The notes below the pieces were generated by a model, which was given only the letters and a program-made list of their open reading frames with translations, was not told the origin of the DNA and searched no databases. A stretch of 19,183 nt of DNA from Bacteroidales bacterium (lineage in GTDB: Bacteria; Bacteroidota; Bacteroidia; Bacteroidales; UBA932): assembly GCA_004552965.1 (NCBI GenBank), contig SFMU01000048.1:1-19183 (forward strand). Direction: 5' to 3'. The stretch's first letter is position 1, and every line of letters begins with the position of its first letter. Shown here piece after piece: positions 5,373 through 14,202 of the stretch. The translations under genes were made by a program, and so were the position numbers.

Positions 5373-7385
5373 ATGTCTGCTGTTAAGCATGTTATTTCAT
5401 TGATAGCCATCGTGCTGTCGGCTCTTTCCCTCTCGCTCCCGACCCTGTCGGCGGAGGATGGGAGCGGGCGGTTCGCGCTGATGGCTGATCTCCACTCTTC
5501 GGATGGATCCCGCTCGGTCGTTGAGCTGAGACAGTGCATCCGCGACATCAACACATCGCACCCGACCCTGTCGGCGCAGGATGGGACCGTGCGGTTTGCG
5601 CTGATGGCTGATCTTCACTATTCGGAAGGATCCCGTTCGGCCGTTGACCTGAGGCGGTGCATCCGCGACATCAACACAAGGGAGAACCTTGATTTCGTGA
5701 TGGTGGCCGGAGACTTGACCGACTTCGGGACGGACGAGGAGATTTCTGCGGTTAAGAATATGCTGGATTCCCTGGACCGTCCCTACTATGTCGTCCCGGG
5801 AAATCACGATGCGAAGTGGTCCGAGAGCGGCTGCAACACTTTCAGGAAAGTCTTCGGCTACGAAACCTTCGAGTTTCTCTGCAAGGGCTGGCGCTTTGTC
5901 GGCTGCAGCTGCGGTCCGGACATGAGGATGGCCCCGGCTCTCGTGCCGCAGGAAAGCATGGAGTGGCTCCGTAACCTGGAACCGGGCGAAAAGACCATAT
6001 TCATGAATCACTATCCTCAGGACACTTCCGTGCTGAACTATTTCGATGTGACCAGGGAACTCAAGCGCATCGGTGCGGTCCTCGCCATCGGAGGTCACTG
6101 GCACTCAAACACCCTTCTGGACTATTCCGGACTGCCCGGGATTCTCGGCCGTTCCACCCTGTCGGCGGGCGGCAATCCGGGCTACAATATCATCGAGATC
6201 GAGGATGACCGGCTCAGCGTCTCGGAATGCAAGGTGGTCGGTTCGACCGGAGTTGTGTACGAACCGTGGTGCAGGCTGACATTGCGTCCGGTGGAAGACA
6301 GGGTGGAATACGACAGTCACGGACTTCCGACGGACTATCCATGGATGAAATATGATGTCAATGAGACGGGTGATGTCCGGGAGATCTGGAAGTTCCGGGA
6401 CAAGAGCAACATTGTCGCCGGTTTCGCCCGGAAGGGGGACAGGGCATGGTACACCACTGCTTCGGGCCAGGTGCGCTGCATCTCTCTCAGGGACGGGTCG
6501 GTCCTCTGGTCGGCTTCTTTCCCCGGCAAGATCTTCTCGACGCCGGCCCTCTCGGGGAAATATCTTGTCTTCGGCTGCACGGACGGAAATGTCTATGCCA
6601 TCAATGCTCGCAACGGCTCGCAGATCTGGAAGTCGGCGGCGAGGAAGTCCGTCCTGGGCAGTCCGGTGATCCGCGGGCGGAAAGTCTATGTGGGCGCGTC
6701 TGACGGATGCTTCCGCGCCCTCGATCTTGCTTCCGGCAAGCCTGTCTGGGAATATGACGGTGTGGAGGGCTTCATCGAATGCCGGGCTTTAGTGGACGAC
6801 ACTCAGGTGGTTTTCGGAACCTGGGCCGGGAGATTATATTCATTGAACCCTGTAGACGGGTCCCTCCAATGGGTCTGGAAATGCTCCCGCCCTTCGAGGA
6901 TGTATTCTCCTGCGGCGGTCTGGCCGGTGAAGTCGGACGGGAAGATATTCATTGCCGTGCCTGACAGATGTCTCTATGCGCTGGATGCGCGCACGGGTGA
7001 TGAACTGAAGGTGTGGAATTCGGTCGCAAGGGAGTCTGTGGGTATGGCTCCCGATGGTTCGGCAGTGTACTGCAAGTCGATGTGGCACACCATCTCTGCC
7101 TTCGATCCATATTCCCTGGAAACCCTGTGGAAGTCAGAGACCGGGACCGGCTATGACATTTCCCCGACTTCGATCGCTGCCATCGGGGATGAAGTGATCA
7201 TGCCGACAGACAAAGGCAATCTGGCAGGTTTCCGCGCTTCTGACGGGAAACCTCTCTGGGCCTTCAAGGTGGCGGATGCCCTGGTCAACCCGATGGAAGT
7301 CTGGGAGATTCCGGGCGGCTACCGGATGCTGGTCTCCACGATGGATGGGGCAGTCGCATTGCTCGAAAGGAAATGCACAAGATGA
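5373..7385 (+). CDS. Secreted metallophosphoesterase with C-terminal PQQ-like beta-propeller
   Basis: This 670-residue protein has a signal peptide (hydrophobic 8-22, likely cleavage after LSA at 27), so it probably acts in the periplasm or outside. A calcineurin-like phosphoesterase domain follows: D-x-H (Asp80, His82), GDLTD at 113-117, GNHD at 143-146, His213 in NHYPQ and GHWH at 241-244, a full set of dinuclear metal ligands. From about residue 350 a repeated pattern (blades ending in GxVYAINARNGSQIWK-like strands) marks a PQQ-like propeller; I see no proof that it binds PQQ. The substrate is unknown. Residues 23-63 and 64-104 are an in-frame duplication, so there is a second D-x-H at Asp39/His41. 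The gene follows the repeat island and sits 33 bp before the beta-galactosidase, probably in one transcript. Confidence 0.88.
   Translation: MSAVKHVISLIAIVLSALSLSLPTLSAEDGSGRFALMADLHSSDGSRSVVELRQCIRDINTSHPTLSAQDGTVRFALMADLHYSEGSRSAVDLRRCIRDINTRENLDFVMVAGDLTDFGTDEEISAVKNMLDSLDRPYYVVPGNHDAKWSESGCNTFRKVFGYETFEFLCKGWRFVGCSCGPDMRMAPALVPQESMEWLRNLEPGEKTIFMNHYPQDTSVLNYFDVTRELKRIGAVLAIGGHWHSNTLLDYSGLPGILGRSTLSAGGNPGYNIIEIEDDRLSVSECKVVGSTGVVYEPWCRLTLRPVEDRVEYDSHGLPTDYPWMKYDVNETGDVREIWKFRDKSNIVAGFARKGDRAWYTTASGQVRCISLRDGSVLWSASFPGKIFSTPALSGKYLVFGCTDGNVYAINARNGSQIWKSAARKSVLGSPVIRGRKVYVGASDGCFRALDLASGKPVWEYDGVEGFIECRALVDDTQVVFGTWAGRLYSLNPVDGSLQWVWKCSRPSRMYSPAAVWPVKSDGKIFIAVPDRCLYALDARTGDELKVWNSVARESVGMAPDGSAVYCKSMWHTISAFDPYSLETLWKSETGTGYDISPTSIAAIGDEVIMPTDKGNLAGFRASDGKPLWAFKVADALVNPMEVWEIPGGYRMLVSTMDGAVALLERKCTR
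5438..5683 (+). repeat. 123-bp in-frame tandem duplication inside the metallophosphoesterase gene
   Basis: Bases 5438-5560 and 5561-5683 are head-to-tail copies, 15 mismatches in 123 by my count (about 88% identity). The proteins match at 31 of 41 residues. Each copy encodes the segment from the signal-peptide end (PTLSA) through FALMADLH to the helix CIRDINT. The second copy continues into the rest of the phosphoesterase domain. Confidence 0.9.
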
Positions 7386-7418
7386 AGCAGCTGAATATTT
7401 GAAGATTACATAAAAATT

Positions 7419-10400
7419 ATGAATATGAAGAAGTTTTTCATGATTGCTCTGGCATTGGTGATGACAATGCCGTTCGCCATGTCCAAAACCGACAATGGCC
7501 AGAAACCATGGCAGGCCCCGGAAATCGTCCAGGAGAACCGCCTGCCGATGTCAGCGACCTTCGTCACAGACCAGCAGGAGACAGTTTCTCTGGATGGAAT
7601 GTGGAAGTTTGCCTGGAGTGAGTCTCTGGACGGCAGGACAGAAGGTTTCGAGGCCGTCGCCTTCGACGATTCCTCTTGGGGCACGATACCGGTGCCGGGG
7701 ATGTGGGAGCTCAACGGCTACGGCGACCCTGTCTATGTGAACGTCGGCTATGCCTGGAGAGGCCTTTCCGGGACCAACCCTCCGGTTGTGCCCGTTGAAC
7801 ACAATCATGTGGGCCAGTACCGCCGTACATTCAATCTGGATCCTTCCTGGGCTGGCAAGCAGATCCGTCTCAGGATCGGTTCGGCCACTTCCAACGTCCA
7901 GGTCTGGGTCAACGGCAGGAAGGTCGGCTACAGCGAGGACAGCAAGCTGGAGGCGACTTTCGACATCACCCGTTTCGTCAAGCCGGGAGAGAATCTCATC
8001 GCGATGGAGGTCCACCGCTGGTGTGACGGAACCTATCTTGAGGACCAGGATTTCTGGAGATTCAGCGGAATCGCCAGGGGAGTCACGCTGTTTACAAGAG
8101 AGAAGGACCGTCTTGAGAATGTCAGAATCGCAGCCGGAATGGACGGTAATTTCACCGTCAGCGCCGAGGTTACTTCCGGGGTCAGGTCTCTGGCTTTCGA
8201 AATAGCGGACAGCGAAGGCAACACTGTCGCCTCCCTTTCCGGCAAACCGCTCAAGGATGGCACCTGCACCCTCTCCGGAACTGTCGCCGATCCTGCGCTC
8301 TGGAGCGCCGAGACCCCTGTGCTCTACACACTCAAGGCCAAGGCCTTCACCAAGGGAGGTCTTTCCGAAAGCGCATCGGTACGCTTCGGCTTCAGGACTG
8401 TCGAGATCGTGAATGCCCAGCTTCTTGTCAACGGACAGCCTGTGCTTGTGAAAGGCGTCGACCGTCACGAATTGAGTGAGGATCACGGCTATGCTGTGAC
8501 TGTCTCCGAGATGATCGAAGACATCAAGGCGATGAAGAGCCTGAATGTCAATGCCGTACGTACGTGCCACTATCCTGATGATCCGGTCTGGCTGGAGCTG
8601 TGCGACATCTATGGCCTCTATGTGTGCGCAGAGGGCAACATCGAGTCTCACGGAATCGGCTACGGCCCTGAGACCCTCGCAGCCAGGGAAGATTTCCGCA
8701 TTGCCCATCTCGAGAGGGATTCCAGGATGGTGAAGAGGGACATCAACCACCCTTCGATCATCATCTGGAGCATGGGCAACGAGGCCGGCAACGGCGCAAA
8801 CTTCATGGATTGCTACAAGTGGATAAAGGAATATGATCCTACCAGGCCAGTCCAGTACGAGAGAGGTGAACACGGCGTGAACACTGACATCGCCGTCCCG
8901 ATGTATGCTGAACCGCACTGGTGCGTGAACTACTGCACGAGCAATCCGACCATGCCTCTCATCCAGTGTGAATATGCCCACGCCATGGGCAACTCCATGG
9001 GCAACTTCAAGGAGTATTGGGATCTTGTCAGGAAATATCCTTGCTATCAGGGCGGTTTCATCTGGGATTTCATGGACCAGGCTATCCGTTGGCCTTCCCA
9101 CGAGGGAGGAACCGACATGATCTTTGCCTATGGCGGCGATTTCAACGGCTACGACCCTTCTGACGGGTCTTTCAACTGCAACGGTGTCATCGCGGCGGAC
9201 CGTTCCTATCACCCTCATGCCTATGAAGTCCGGTATCAGTACAGGGACATCCTCACCACTGCAGCAGATGCTGAACATGGCAAGGTCAATGTCCATAACG
9301 AGTTCTTCTTCAAGGACCTCAGTCAGTACAGACTGCTCTGGACTCTCGTTGTCGATGGCGAGGCTGCAAGGACAGGTGTCGTGGAGAATCTGGATGTCGC
9401 TCCTCAGGGGACCGAGACGGTGGATCTGGGCCTCGGCAAGATTCCGCAGACAGGTGGCGATGTGTACATCAATCTCAGCTATGTCCTGAAGGAAGCGGAC
9501 GGACTGCTTCCTGCCGGCACCGAAGTCTCCTATGACCAGATCGCTGTCAGGGAGTCGTCTGCCCCTGCTTTCGTGCCGGGGTCGGCTTCAGTGGCAGGAA
9601 ATGCGCTTGAATATTCAGTGACGGAGGACTCCCACATATTCAGTGGCATCTTTGCGGCTCCCGAGGCTGCCCGCTCCAGGGTCACTGCCTGGGAGGCTGC
9701 CTTCTCAAGGAAATCGGGTGCCCTCTGCAGCTACAAGGTCAATGGTGAGGAGATGCTCTGCGAACCTCTTCTTCCGGAGTTCGGCAGGGCTCCTGTCGAG
9801 AATGACCTGGGCGCCAGACTGGATGAGAAGCTGGCTCTCTGGAGATATGTCGACCTCGAACTGAAGTCGATGACCGTGAATATGGTTTCCGAAGAGGGTA
9901 CCGCCGCCGCAAAGGTGGATGTGGAGTATCTGCCTGTCGCCGGTGATGTTGCGACTGTCCGCATGTCCTACCTGATCTATCCTGACGGTTCTGTCAGGGG
10001 ATGCGAGTCGATGAGGGATGCCGGCAAGCTTAAGGAGGCCCCTGTGATGTTCAGGTACGGCATGAAGTTCGCGATGCCGGGCCGCTGGTCCGAGCTCGAT
10101 TTCTATGGCAAGGGTCCGTGGGAGAACTATTCAGACAGAAATTCCGCCGCTCTCGTCGGCCGGTACAGGCAGACTGTCAATGAGCAGTACCATTACGGCT
10201 ATGTACGCCCTCAGGAGTCCGGCACGAAGACCGGCATGAAGTTCTTCCGCATCATGGACACCGGTGGCACCGGCTTGGAGATTTCTTCGGATGTGAAGTT
10301 CTCGGCTTCAGCCCTGCCTTTCTCCATCGCCCAGCTCGATTGCATCAAGGACGGTGACAAACCTGGCAAGGCTGCCAACGACTACATCCGTGGCAAGCAG

Positions 10401-10592
10401 TCGCATTCCTTGAATCTCAAGGCTGCCGCCCATGAACAGGACCGTTCCAATGGCGTGACCTACGTCAATTTCGATCTGATGCAGATGGGTGTCGGCGGTA
10501 TCAATTCCTGGGGCTCCTGGCCACTTGAAGCCTACCTGATCCGTCCGGAGGAACGCGACTTCAACTTCGTCATCCGTCCTCTCTGCCGCTAA
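7419..10592 (+). CDS. lacZ: Secreted glycoside hydrolase family 2 beta-galactosidase, LacZ type
   Basis: This hydrolyses terminal beta-galactosides by the retaining GH2 mechanism. The 1057-residue protein has the LacZ architecture: an N-terminal sugar-binding domain (motif YGDPVYVNVGYAW at about 101-113), Ig-like domain, TIM barrel, and C-terminal small-chain-type domain (about 730 onward). Both catalytic glutamates are visible: acid/base Glu455 in WSMGNEAGN and nucleophile Glu518 in QCEYAHAMGNS. Unlike E. coli LacZ it has a signal peptide (MKKFFMIALALVMTMPFAMS), so it acts in the periplasm or outside; no lipobox is evident. ATGs at 7419 and 7425 are both possible. It lies 33 bp after the metallophosphoesterase gene. 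Its last three codons and stop fall in a 13-bp tandem array. The exact substrate is inferred; lacZ is used by similarity. Confidence 0.92.
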   Translation: MNMKKFFMIALALVMTMPFAMSKTDNGQKPWQAPEIVQENRLPMSATFVTDQQETVSLDGMWKFAWSESLDGRTEGFEAVAFDDSSWGTIPVPGMWELNGYGDPVYVNVGYAWRGLSGTNPPVVPVEHNHVGQYRRTFNLDPSWAGKQIRLRIGSATSNVQVWVNGRKVGYSEDSKLEATFDITRFVKPGENLIAMEVHRWCDGTYLEDQDFWRFSGIARGVTLFTREKDRLENVRIAAGMDGNFTVSAEVTSGVRSLAFEIADSEGNTVASLSGKPLKDGTCTLSGTVADPALWSAETPVLYTLKAKAFTKGGLSESASVRFGFRTVEIVNAQLLVNGQPVLVKGVDRHELSEDHGYAVTVSEMIEDIKAMKSLNVNAVRTCHYPDDPVWLELCDIYGLYVCAEGNIESHGIGYGPETLAAREDFRIAHLERDSRMVKRDINHPSIIIWSMGNEAGNGANFMDCYKWIKEYDPTRPVQYERGEHGVNTDIAVPMYAEPHWCVNYCTSNPTMPLIQCEYAHAMGNSMGNFKEYWDLVRKYPCYQGGFIWDFMDQAIRWPSHEGGTDMIFAYGGDFNGYDPSDGSFNCNGVIAADRSYHPHAYEVRYQYRDILTTAADAEHGKVNVHNEFFFKDLSQYRLLWTLVVDGEAARTGVVENLDVAPQGTETVDLGLGKIPQTGGDVYINLSYVLKEADGLLPAGTEVSYDQIAVRESSAPAFVPGSASVAGNALEYSVTEDSHIFSGIFAAPEAARSRVTAWEAAFSRKSGALCSYKVNGEEMLCEPLLPEFGRAPVENDLGARLDEKLALWRYVDLELKSMTVNMVSEEGTAAAKVDVEYLPVAGDVATVRMSYLIYPDGSVRGCESMRDAGKLKEAPVMFRYGMKFAMPGRWSELDFYGKGPWENYSDRNSAALVGRYRQTVNEQYHYGYVRPQESGTKTGMKFFRIMDTGGTGLEISSDVKFSASALPFSIAQLDCIKDGDKPGKAANDYIRGKQSHSLNLKAAAHEQDRSNGVTYVNFDLMQMGVGGINSWGSWPLEAYLIRPEERDFNFVIRPLCR

Positions 10593-10662
10593 GCGTTGCC
10601 GCTAAGGGTCGCCGCTGAGGGTTGCCGCTAACGGTTGCCGCTAAGGGTCGCCGCTGAGGGTC
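10585..10662 (+). repeat. Six 13-bp tandem repeats spanning the beta-galactosidase stop codon
   Basis: Units of the form GCCGCTAAGGGTC start at 10585, 10598, 10611, 10624, 10637 and 10650. The first unit supplies the final codons and TAA stop of the beta-galactosidase gene. Units 2-3 and 5-6 are most alike, giving a 39-bp higher-order period. The array runs into the hairpin at 10668-10690. Confidence 0.9.
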
Positions 10663-10667
10663 GCCGG

Positions 10668-10690
10668 GGCGCTCCCATGAGGGGAGTGCC
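10668..10690 (+). terminator. Possible terminator hairpin after the beta-galactosidase gene
   Basis: GGCGCTCCC (10668-10676) pairs with GGGAGTGCC (10682-10690), a 9-bp stem with one G-U pair and a 5-nt loop. No T-tract follows, so intrinsic termination is uncertain. A competing GTGCC/GGCAC pairing lies just downstream. Confidence 0.4.
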
Positions 10691-10800
10691 TTCCGTGCGG
10701 CACCCGGAGCGTTTCCTCTGTCCGATGTTTCAATCCACGTCCCTTCTTTGGAAGAAAAATGATTATGCAGTCCGATGCGGATTATTTCTTTCAAATTACT

Positions 10801-10808
10801 TATATTTG
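10801..10808 (+). promoter_or_regulatory. -7 element for the marR-MATE operon
   Basis: TATATTTG is an exact TAnnTTTG match, 30 bp before the MarR ATG. The -33 region (about 10777-10785) lacks a clear TTTG, as may be expected for a regulated promoter. The region between the hairpin at 10690 and here shows nothing else clear. Confidence 0.6.
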
Positions 10809-10838
10809 CTTTTGCAGTAGTGAAATGCGTAGAAATCA

Positions 10839-11324
10839 ATGTTACTCGAAAAACAACTCATCTTGTTCATCAACATCTTCCACAGCAGCATGAGGCAATG
10901 CCTGGCGGATGTTTTTCTGGAGAAGGGCTACAATCTGACACCTGAACAGTTTCTGGTGATGGACACGCTCTGGGATGAGGGTATCCTGACCCAGCAGCAG
11001 ATCGCCGACATCACGATGCGTGACAAGAATTCGATTGTCAAGCTGATAGATGGACTGGAGGCGCGCAATCTTGTCAAGAGGGTAAACAATCCGAAGGACA
11101 AGCGGCAGAATCTGATCAAGGTGACTGAATATTCCAAAACAGTCAAGGATGCCGTGACCGCCATTTCCTACGAAGCGGTCCAGAAAATTATCAACGGCAT
11201 TCCCCGGGAGGAACTTGAGAGTTTTGTCAGGACGATAGCCAGGATGCAGAAGAACATCGACAAGGACAGCGACCTTGAGGAACTCGGAAGAAAGTATCCG
11301 ACCAATCCCGGCGGTGCCATCTGA
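10839..11324 (+). CDS. MarR-family transcriptional regulator
   Basis: This 161-residue protein is a winged-helix DNA-binding repressor type that usually works as a dimer and releases DNA when it binds a small molecule. The helix-turn-helix lies about 49-72 (LTQQQIADITMRDKNSIVKL), followed by LEARNLVKR and the wing NPKDKRQN, where the Asp-x-Arg signature of MarR proteins is present. N- and C-terminal helices for dimerisation flank it; the length is normal. Its stop is 8 bp before the GTG of the MATE exporter, so the two are almost certainly cotranscribed from the promoter at 10801. By analogy with other marR-exporter pairs it probably represses this operon; the ligand is unknown. Confidence 0.9.
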   Translation: MLLEKQLILFINIFHSSMRQCLADVFLEKGYNLTPEQFLVMDTLWDEGILTQQQIADITMRDKNSIVKLIDGLEARNLVKRVNNPKDKRQNLIKVTEYSKTVKDAVTAISYEAVQKIINGIPREELESFVRTIARMQKNIDKDSDLEELGRKYPTNPGGAI

Positions 11325-11332
11325 TTTCTCCC

Positions 11333-12694
11333 GTGGGCTCCCTGAACCGTGAAATACTCCGGCTGGCACTTCCCAGCATATTCGCCAATCTGACAGTCCC
11401 GCTGGTCGGAATGGTGGACATTGCTGTGGCCGGGCATCTGGATTCTTCGGCGGCCGCCCTTATCGGGGGAGTGTCCATCGGGTCCATGATGTTCGACGTT
11501 CTCTACTGGAACTTCGGATTCCTGAGGGCGGGGACCGGCGGACTGACTTCCCAGGCCTTCGGGAGGGAGGACTGGACAGACTGCGTCAGGACTCTGCTGA
11601 GGGGTCTTGCGACAGCCCTGGCGATCTCCCTTGCCATGATTGCCCTCCAGCGTCCCTTCTGCCACCTTTTCTTCTGTTTCGTGGATTGCTCCGAAGAGGT
11701 CCGGAATCTGGCGGTCAGATACTTCACGATCAGAATTCTGTGCTCTCCTGCCACTATGTCCCTGATGGTCGTCAGGGGCTGGTTCATCGGAATGCAGGAC
11801 ACTTTCAGCTCGATGGTGACCGACACTGTCGTCAATGTGGTCAACATCGTGGCCAGCATTGCCCTCTCCGTAGGGATTCCGGCCCTGGGCATCAGGGGGA
11901 TGGGCTTCGAGGGAGTCGCCACCGGTACCGTGGCAGCCCAGTATCTCGGCCTGCTGGTGGCCTCTGTGATAATGCTTTTCAAATATTCGGGGACTTTTTC
12001 TGGCAGACTGTCCCGCGCCTCCCTGAAGGGCACTTTCTCCGGTGGGAAGATGCATGAGTTCTTCTCTGTCAACAAGGATCTCTTCATCCGCTCCCTTTGC
12101 CTTATTTCAGTCTATCTGGGCTTTTCGGCGATTTCCGCCCGCTTCGGCGATGTCCTGCTGGCTTCCTGCTCGATAATGATGAAGCTTCTGATGATCTTCT
12201 CCTATTTCTCGGATGGTTTCGCTTTTGCCGGAGAGGCGCTTACAGGCCGTTTCGTGGGCAGCCGGGATTCATCCGGACTGAGGCGGACGGTCCGGCTCAC
12301 CTTTGCGTGGAGCATGGGGATAGGGCTGCTTTTCGTAGGAATATATTCATTGTGGGGAATGCCGATGTTCCGTCTGATGACTGAGGATTCGGCCGTGCTT
12401 GATGCCTCGTCCGCTTTCCTGCCATGGCTTGTCCTGATCCCGATTGTCGGCTGCCCGGCCTTCACATGGGACGGGATCTACATCGGAGCGACGGCAACAC
12501 GACAGATGAGGGATTCCAACATCTGGTGCGCTGTCTCGTTCTTTGCGGTCTGGTTTGTCGGAAGGCAGTTCCTCAGCCATGAGGGAAACGTGCCGGTGCA
12601 TCTTCTATTCGCCGCCTATTACACCCATCTGATCGTACGTTCCCTCTATCAGACGGCATTCTACCGGAGGGCTGTCCTCAGCAGGATTTCCTGA
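11333..12694 (+). CDS. MATE-family efflux transporter
   Basis: This is an inner-membrane multidrug and toxic-compound extrusion protein of 453 residues, expected to have 12 membrane segments in two MatE halves and to use a sodium or proton gradient. The opening (NREILRLALPSIFANLTVPLVGMVDIAVAGHLDS) is characteristic of the family. Later segments such as NVVNIVASIALSVGIPALGIRG and WLVLIPIVGCPAFTWDGIYIGA mark the two repeats. I accept the GTG start at 11333: it begins just before the conserved helix and lies 8 bp after the marR stop, and I see no upstream in-frame ATG. Its 3' end overlaps the convergent flippase gene by 17 bp. Substrate is unknown; regulation by the adjacent MarR protein is likely. 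Confidence 0.93.
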   Translation: MGSLNREILRLALPSIFANLTVPLVGMVDIAVAGHLDSSAAALIGGVSIGSMMFDVLYWNFGFLRAGTGGLTSQAFGREDWTDCVRTLLRGLATALAISLAMIALQRPFCHLFFCFVDCSEEVRNLAVRYFTIRILCSPATMSLMVVRGWFIGMQDTFSSMVTDTVVNVVNIVASIALSVGIPALGIRGMGFEGVATGTVAAQYLGLLVASVIMLFKYSGTFSGRLSRASLKGTFSGGKMHEFFSVNKDLFIRSLCLISVYLGFSAISARFGDVLLASCSIMMKLLMIFSYFSDGFAFAGEALTGRFVGSRDSSGLRRTVRLTFAWSMGIGLLFVGIYSLWGMPMFRLMTEDSAVLDASSAFLPWLVLIPIVGCPAFTWDGIYIGATATRQMRDSNIWCAVSFFAVWFVGRQFLSHEGNVPVHLLFAAYYTHLIVRSLYQTAFYRRAVLSRIS

Positions 12695-14165
12695 AATACT
12701 TCCCGATGACCGGGAGGTCGGAAAGCGGCAGGTCCCTTTTTACGATCAGCGCGCAGAAAAGGGCGATGAGCACGCAGTTGACTGCAAGCTGCGGGATGGT
12801 CCCGAGATACTTCGAGGTGAGCAGCATCCCGCAGTAGATCACTGCAGCGGCGATGACATAGATGGCAATGTCTTTCAGCGGGTAGGCTATCGGATACTTC
12901 TTCTGCCCGACAAAGTAGGACAGGAGCATGGCGATGCCGTAGCCGGCGACACCTGCCCAGGCGCAGGCCATGTACCCGATCTTTGGAATGAATATGAAGT
13001 TGACGGCGAACAGTGCCAGGCATCCTGCTCCGGAGAACAAGGCTCCCCAAAGGGTCTGGTCGATCAGTTTGTACCAGAACGAAAGGTTGAAGTAGATGCC
13101 CATCATGATTTCGGCCGCCATTACGATAGGGACTACCCTGAGCCCCTCCCGATAACTCTCTCCGATGATGTATTTGAGCACATCCAGGAAGCCTATGACG
13201 CAAAGGAAGGCCAGGAGAGTGAATATGATGAAGAACTTCATCGCCTTCCCGTACATCTCCTTGCTGTCCCTGTCCTTGGCTCCGGCGAAGACAATCGGTT
13301 CGTAGGCATACCTGAAAGCCTGTGTGATCATCGCCATTATCATTGCGATCTTGATGCAGGCTCCATAGATGCCCAGTTCCCGCACCCCTTCCTCGCCGTC
13401 CCTGACAAGAGGGTAGATGATCTGTGATGCCGACTGGTTGAGAACACCGGCGATTCCCAGGATGAGGATCGGCCAGCTGTAGCCCAGCATCCTCTTCATC
13501 AGGCTCCAGTCGAAGCCCGATCGGGCATCCTTGTATTCTCCGTAGAAGAGGAAGGTGATGATGCCTGTGCAGAACAGGTTGATGTAGAATACAAAGCCGA
13601 CCTGGATGCCATTGTCATAGATTCCGAACGGATTCAGTCCGAGTTTCGGCAGGATCACGAAATACAGCAGGTTCAGTCCGATGCTCATGAGGATGAACAG
13701 GAGCTTGAGGGCTGCAAACCTGTAGGGACGCTTCCTGAAACGCAGATAGGCGAATGGAATGCTCTGGAAGGCATCCAGTGCCACTGTGGCCGCCATGACC
13801 CAGATGTAATCCGGATGCTCCGGGTAGCCCATTGCCGAGCTGATGGGGTCCAGGAAGACCAGCACAAGGATGAAGAAGAGAGCGGAAGTCGCCAGGACCG
13901 AAGTCAGGATCGTCGAATATACTTTCCCGCTGTCCTCCCCGCTCTTGTTGGCGAACCGGAAGAAGGTGGTCTCCATCCCGTAGGTGAGGATGACCAGCAG
14001 CAGGGCAGTGTAGGCATACATATTCGTGACTACTCCATAGCCTCCGCTGCCTGCATTTATGACATAGGTGTATATCGGGACGAGCAGGTAGTTGAGAAAC
14101 CGCCCGATGATGCTGCTCAATCCGTAGATGGCAGTGTCTTTTGCCAGTGCTTTAAGGTTTGCCAT
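12678..14165 (-). CDS. Polysaccharide flippase-like protein (MOP superfamily, Wzx type)
   Basis: A 495-residue multi-spanning inner-membrane protein of the polysaccharide biosynthesis branch of the MOP exporters. Such proteins flip lipid-linked oligosaccharides across the inner membrane for O-antigen, capsule or similar glycans. The N-terminus (LAKDTAIYGLSSIIGRFLNY) and the following membrane segment with YGMETTFFRFANK are typical of Wzx-like proteins in Bacteroidetes; alternating hydrophobic stretches continue to the end, consistent with 12-14 segments. An AGGAAGG lies 3-9 nt before the ATG, unusually purine-rich for this window. It follows the SGNH hydrolase gene by 37 bp on the same strand, so an operon is likely. 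No glycosyltransferases are in view, so the glycan cannot be named. Confidence 0.88.
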   Translation of the reverse strand: MANLKALAKDTAIYGLSSIIGRFLNYLLVPIYTYVINAGSGGYGVVTNMYAYTALLLVILTYGMETTFFRFANKSGEDSGKVYSTILTSVLATSALFFILVLVFLDPISSAMGYPEHPDYIWVMAATVALDAFQSIPFAYLRFRKRPYRFAALKLLFILMSIGLNLLYFVILPKLGLNPFGIYDNGIQVGFVFYINLFCTGIITFLFYGEYKDARSGFDWSLMKRMLGYSWPILILGIAGVLNQSASQIIYPLVRDGEEGVRELGIYGACIKIAMIMAMITQAFRYAYEPIVFAGAKDRDSKEMYGKAMKFFIIFTLLAFLCVIGFLDVLKYIIGESYREGLRVVPIVMAAEIMMGIYFNLSFWYKLIDQTLWGALFSGAGCLALFAVNFIFIPKIGYMACAWAGVAGYGIAMLLSYFVGQKKYPIAYPLKDIAIYVIAAAVIYCGMLLTSKYLGTIPQLAVNCVLIALFCALIVKRDLPLSDLPVIGKYFRKSC

Positions 14166-14202
14166 ATCCTTCCTGATGAATGATGACCTCTTTTCCGATG
14201 AG

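Noticed and set aside
4423..5390. Two long minus-strand open frames (152 and 175 codons) across the repeat island
   Set aside because: They are translations of tandem repeats, lie in different frames and resemble no known family. Between two 177-bp copies, six of seven differences in the compared segment change the amino acid, which argues against selection on the protein.
4045..5683. Diversity-generating retroelement (template and variable repeats)
   Set aside because: No reverse transcriptase is in the window, and differences between copies are not biased to adenines.
7551..9296. 581-codon minus-strand frame inside the beta-galactosidase gene
   Set aside because: It is an antisense reading of a GC-rich gene with intact GH2 catalytic motifs on the other strand.
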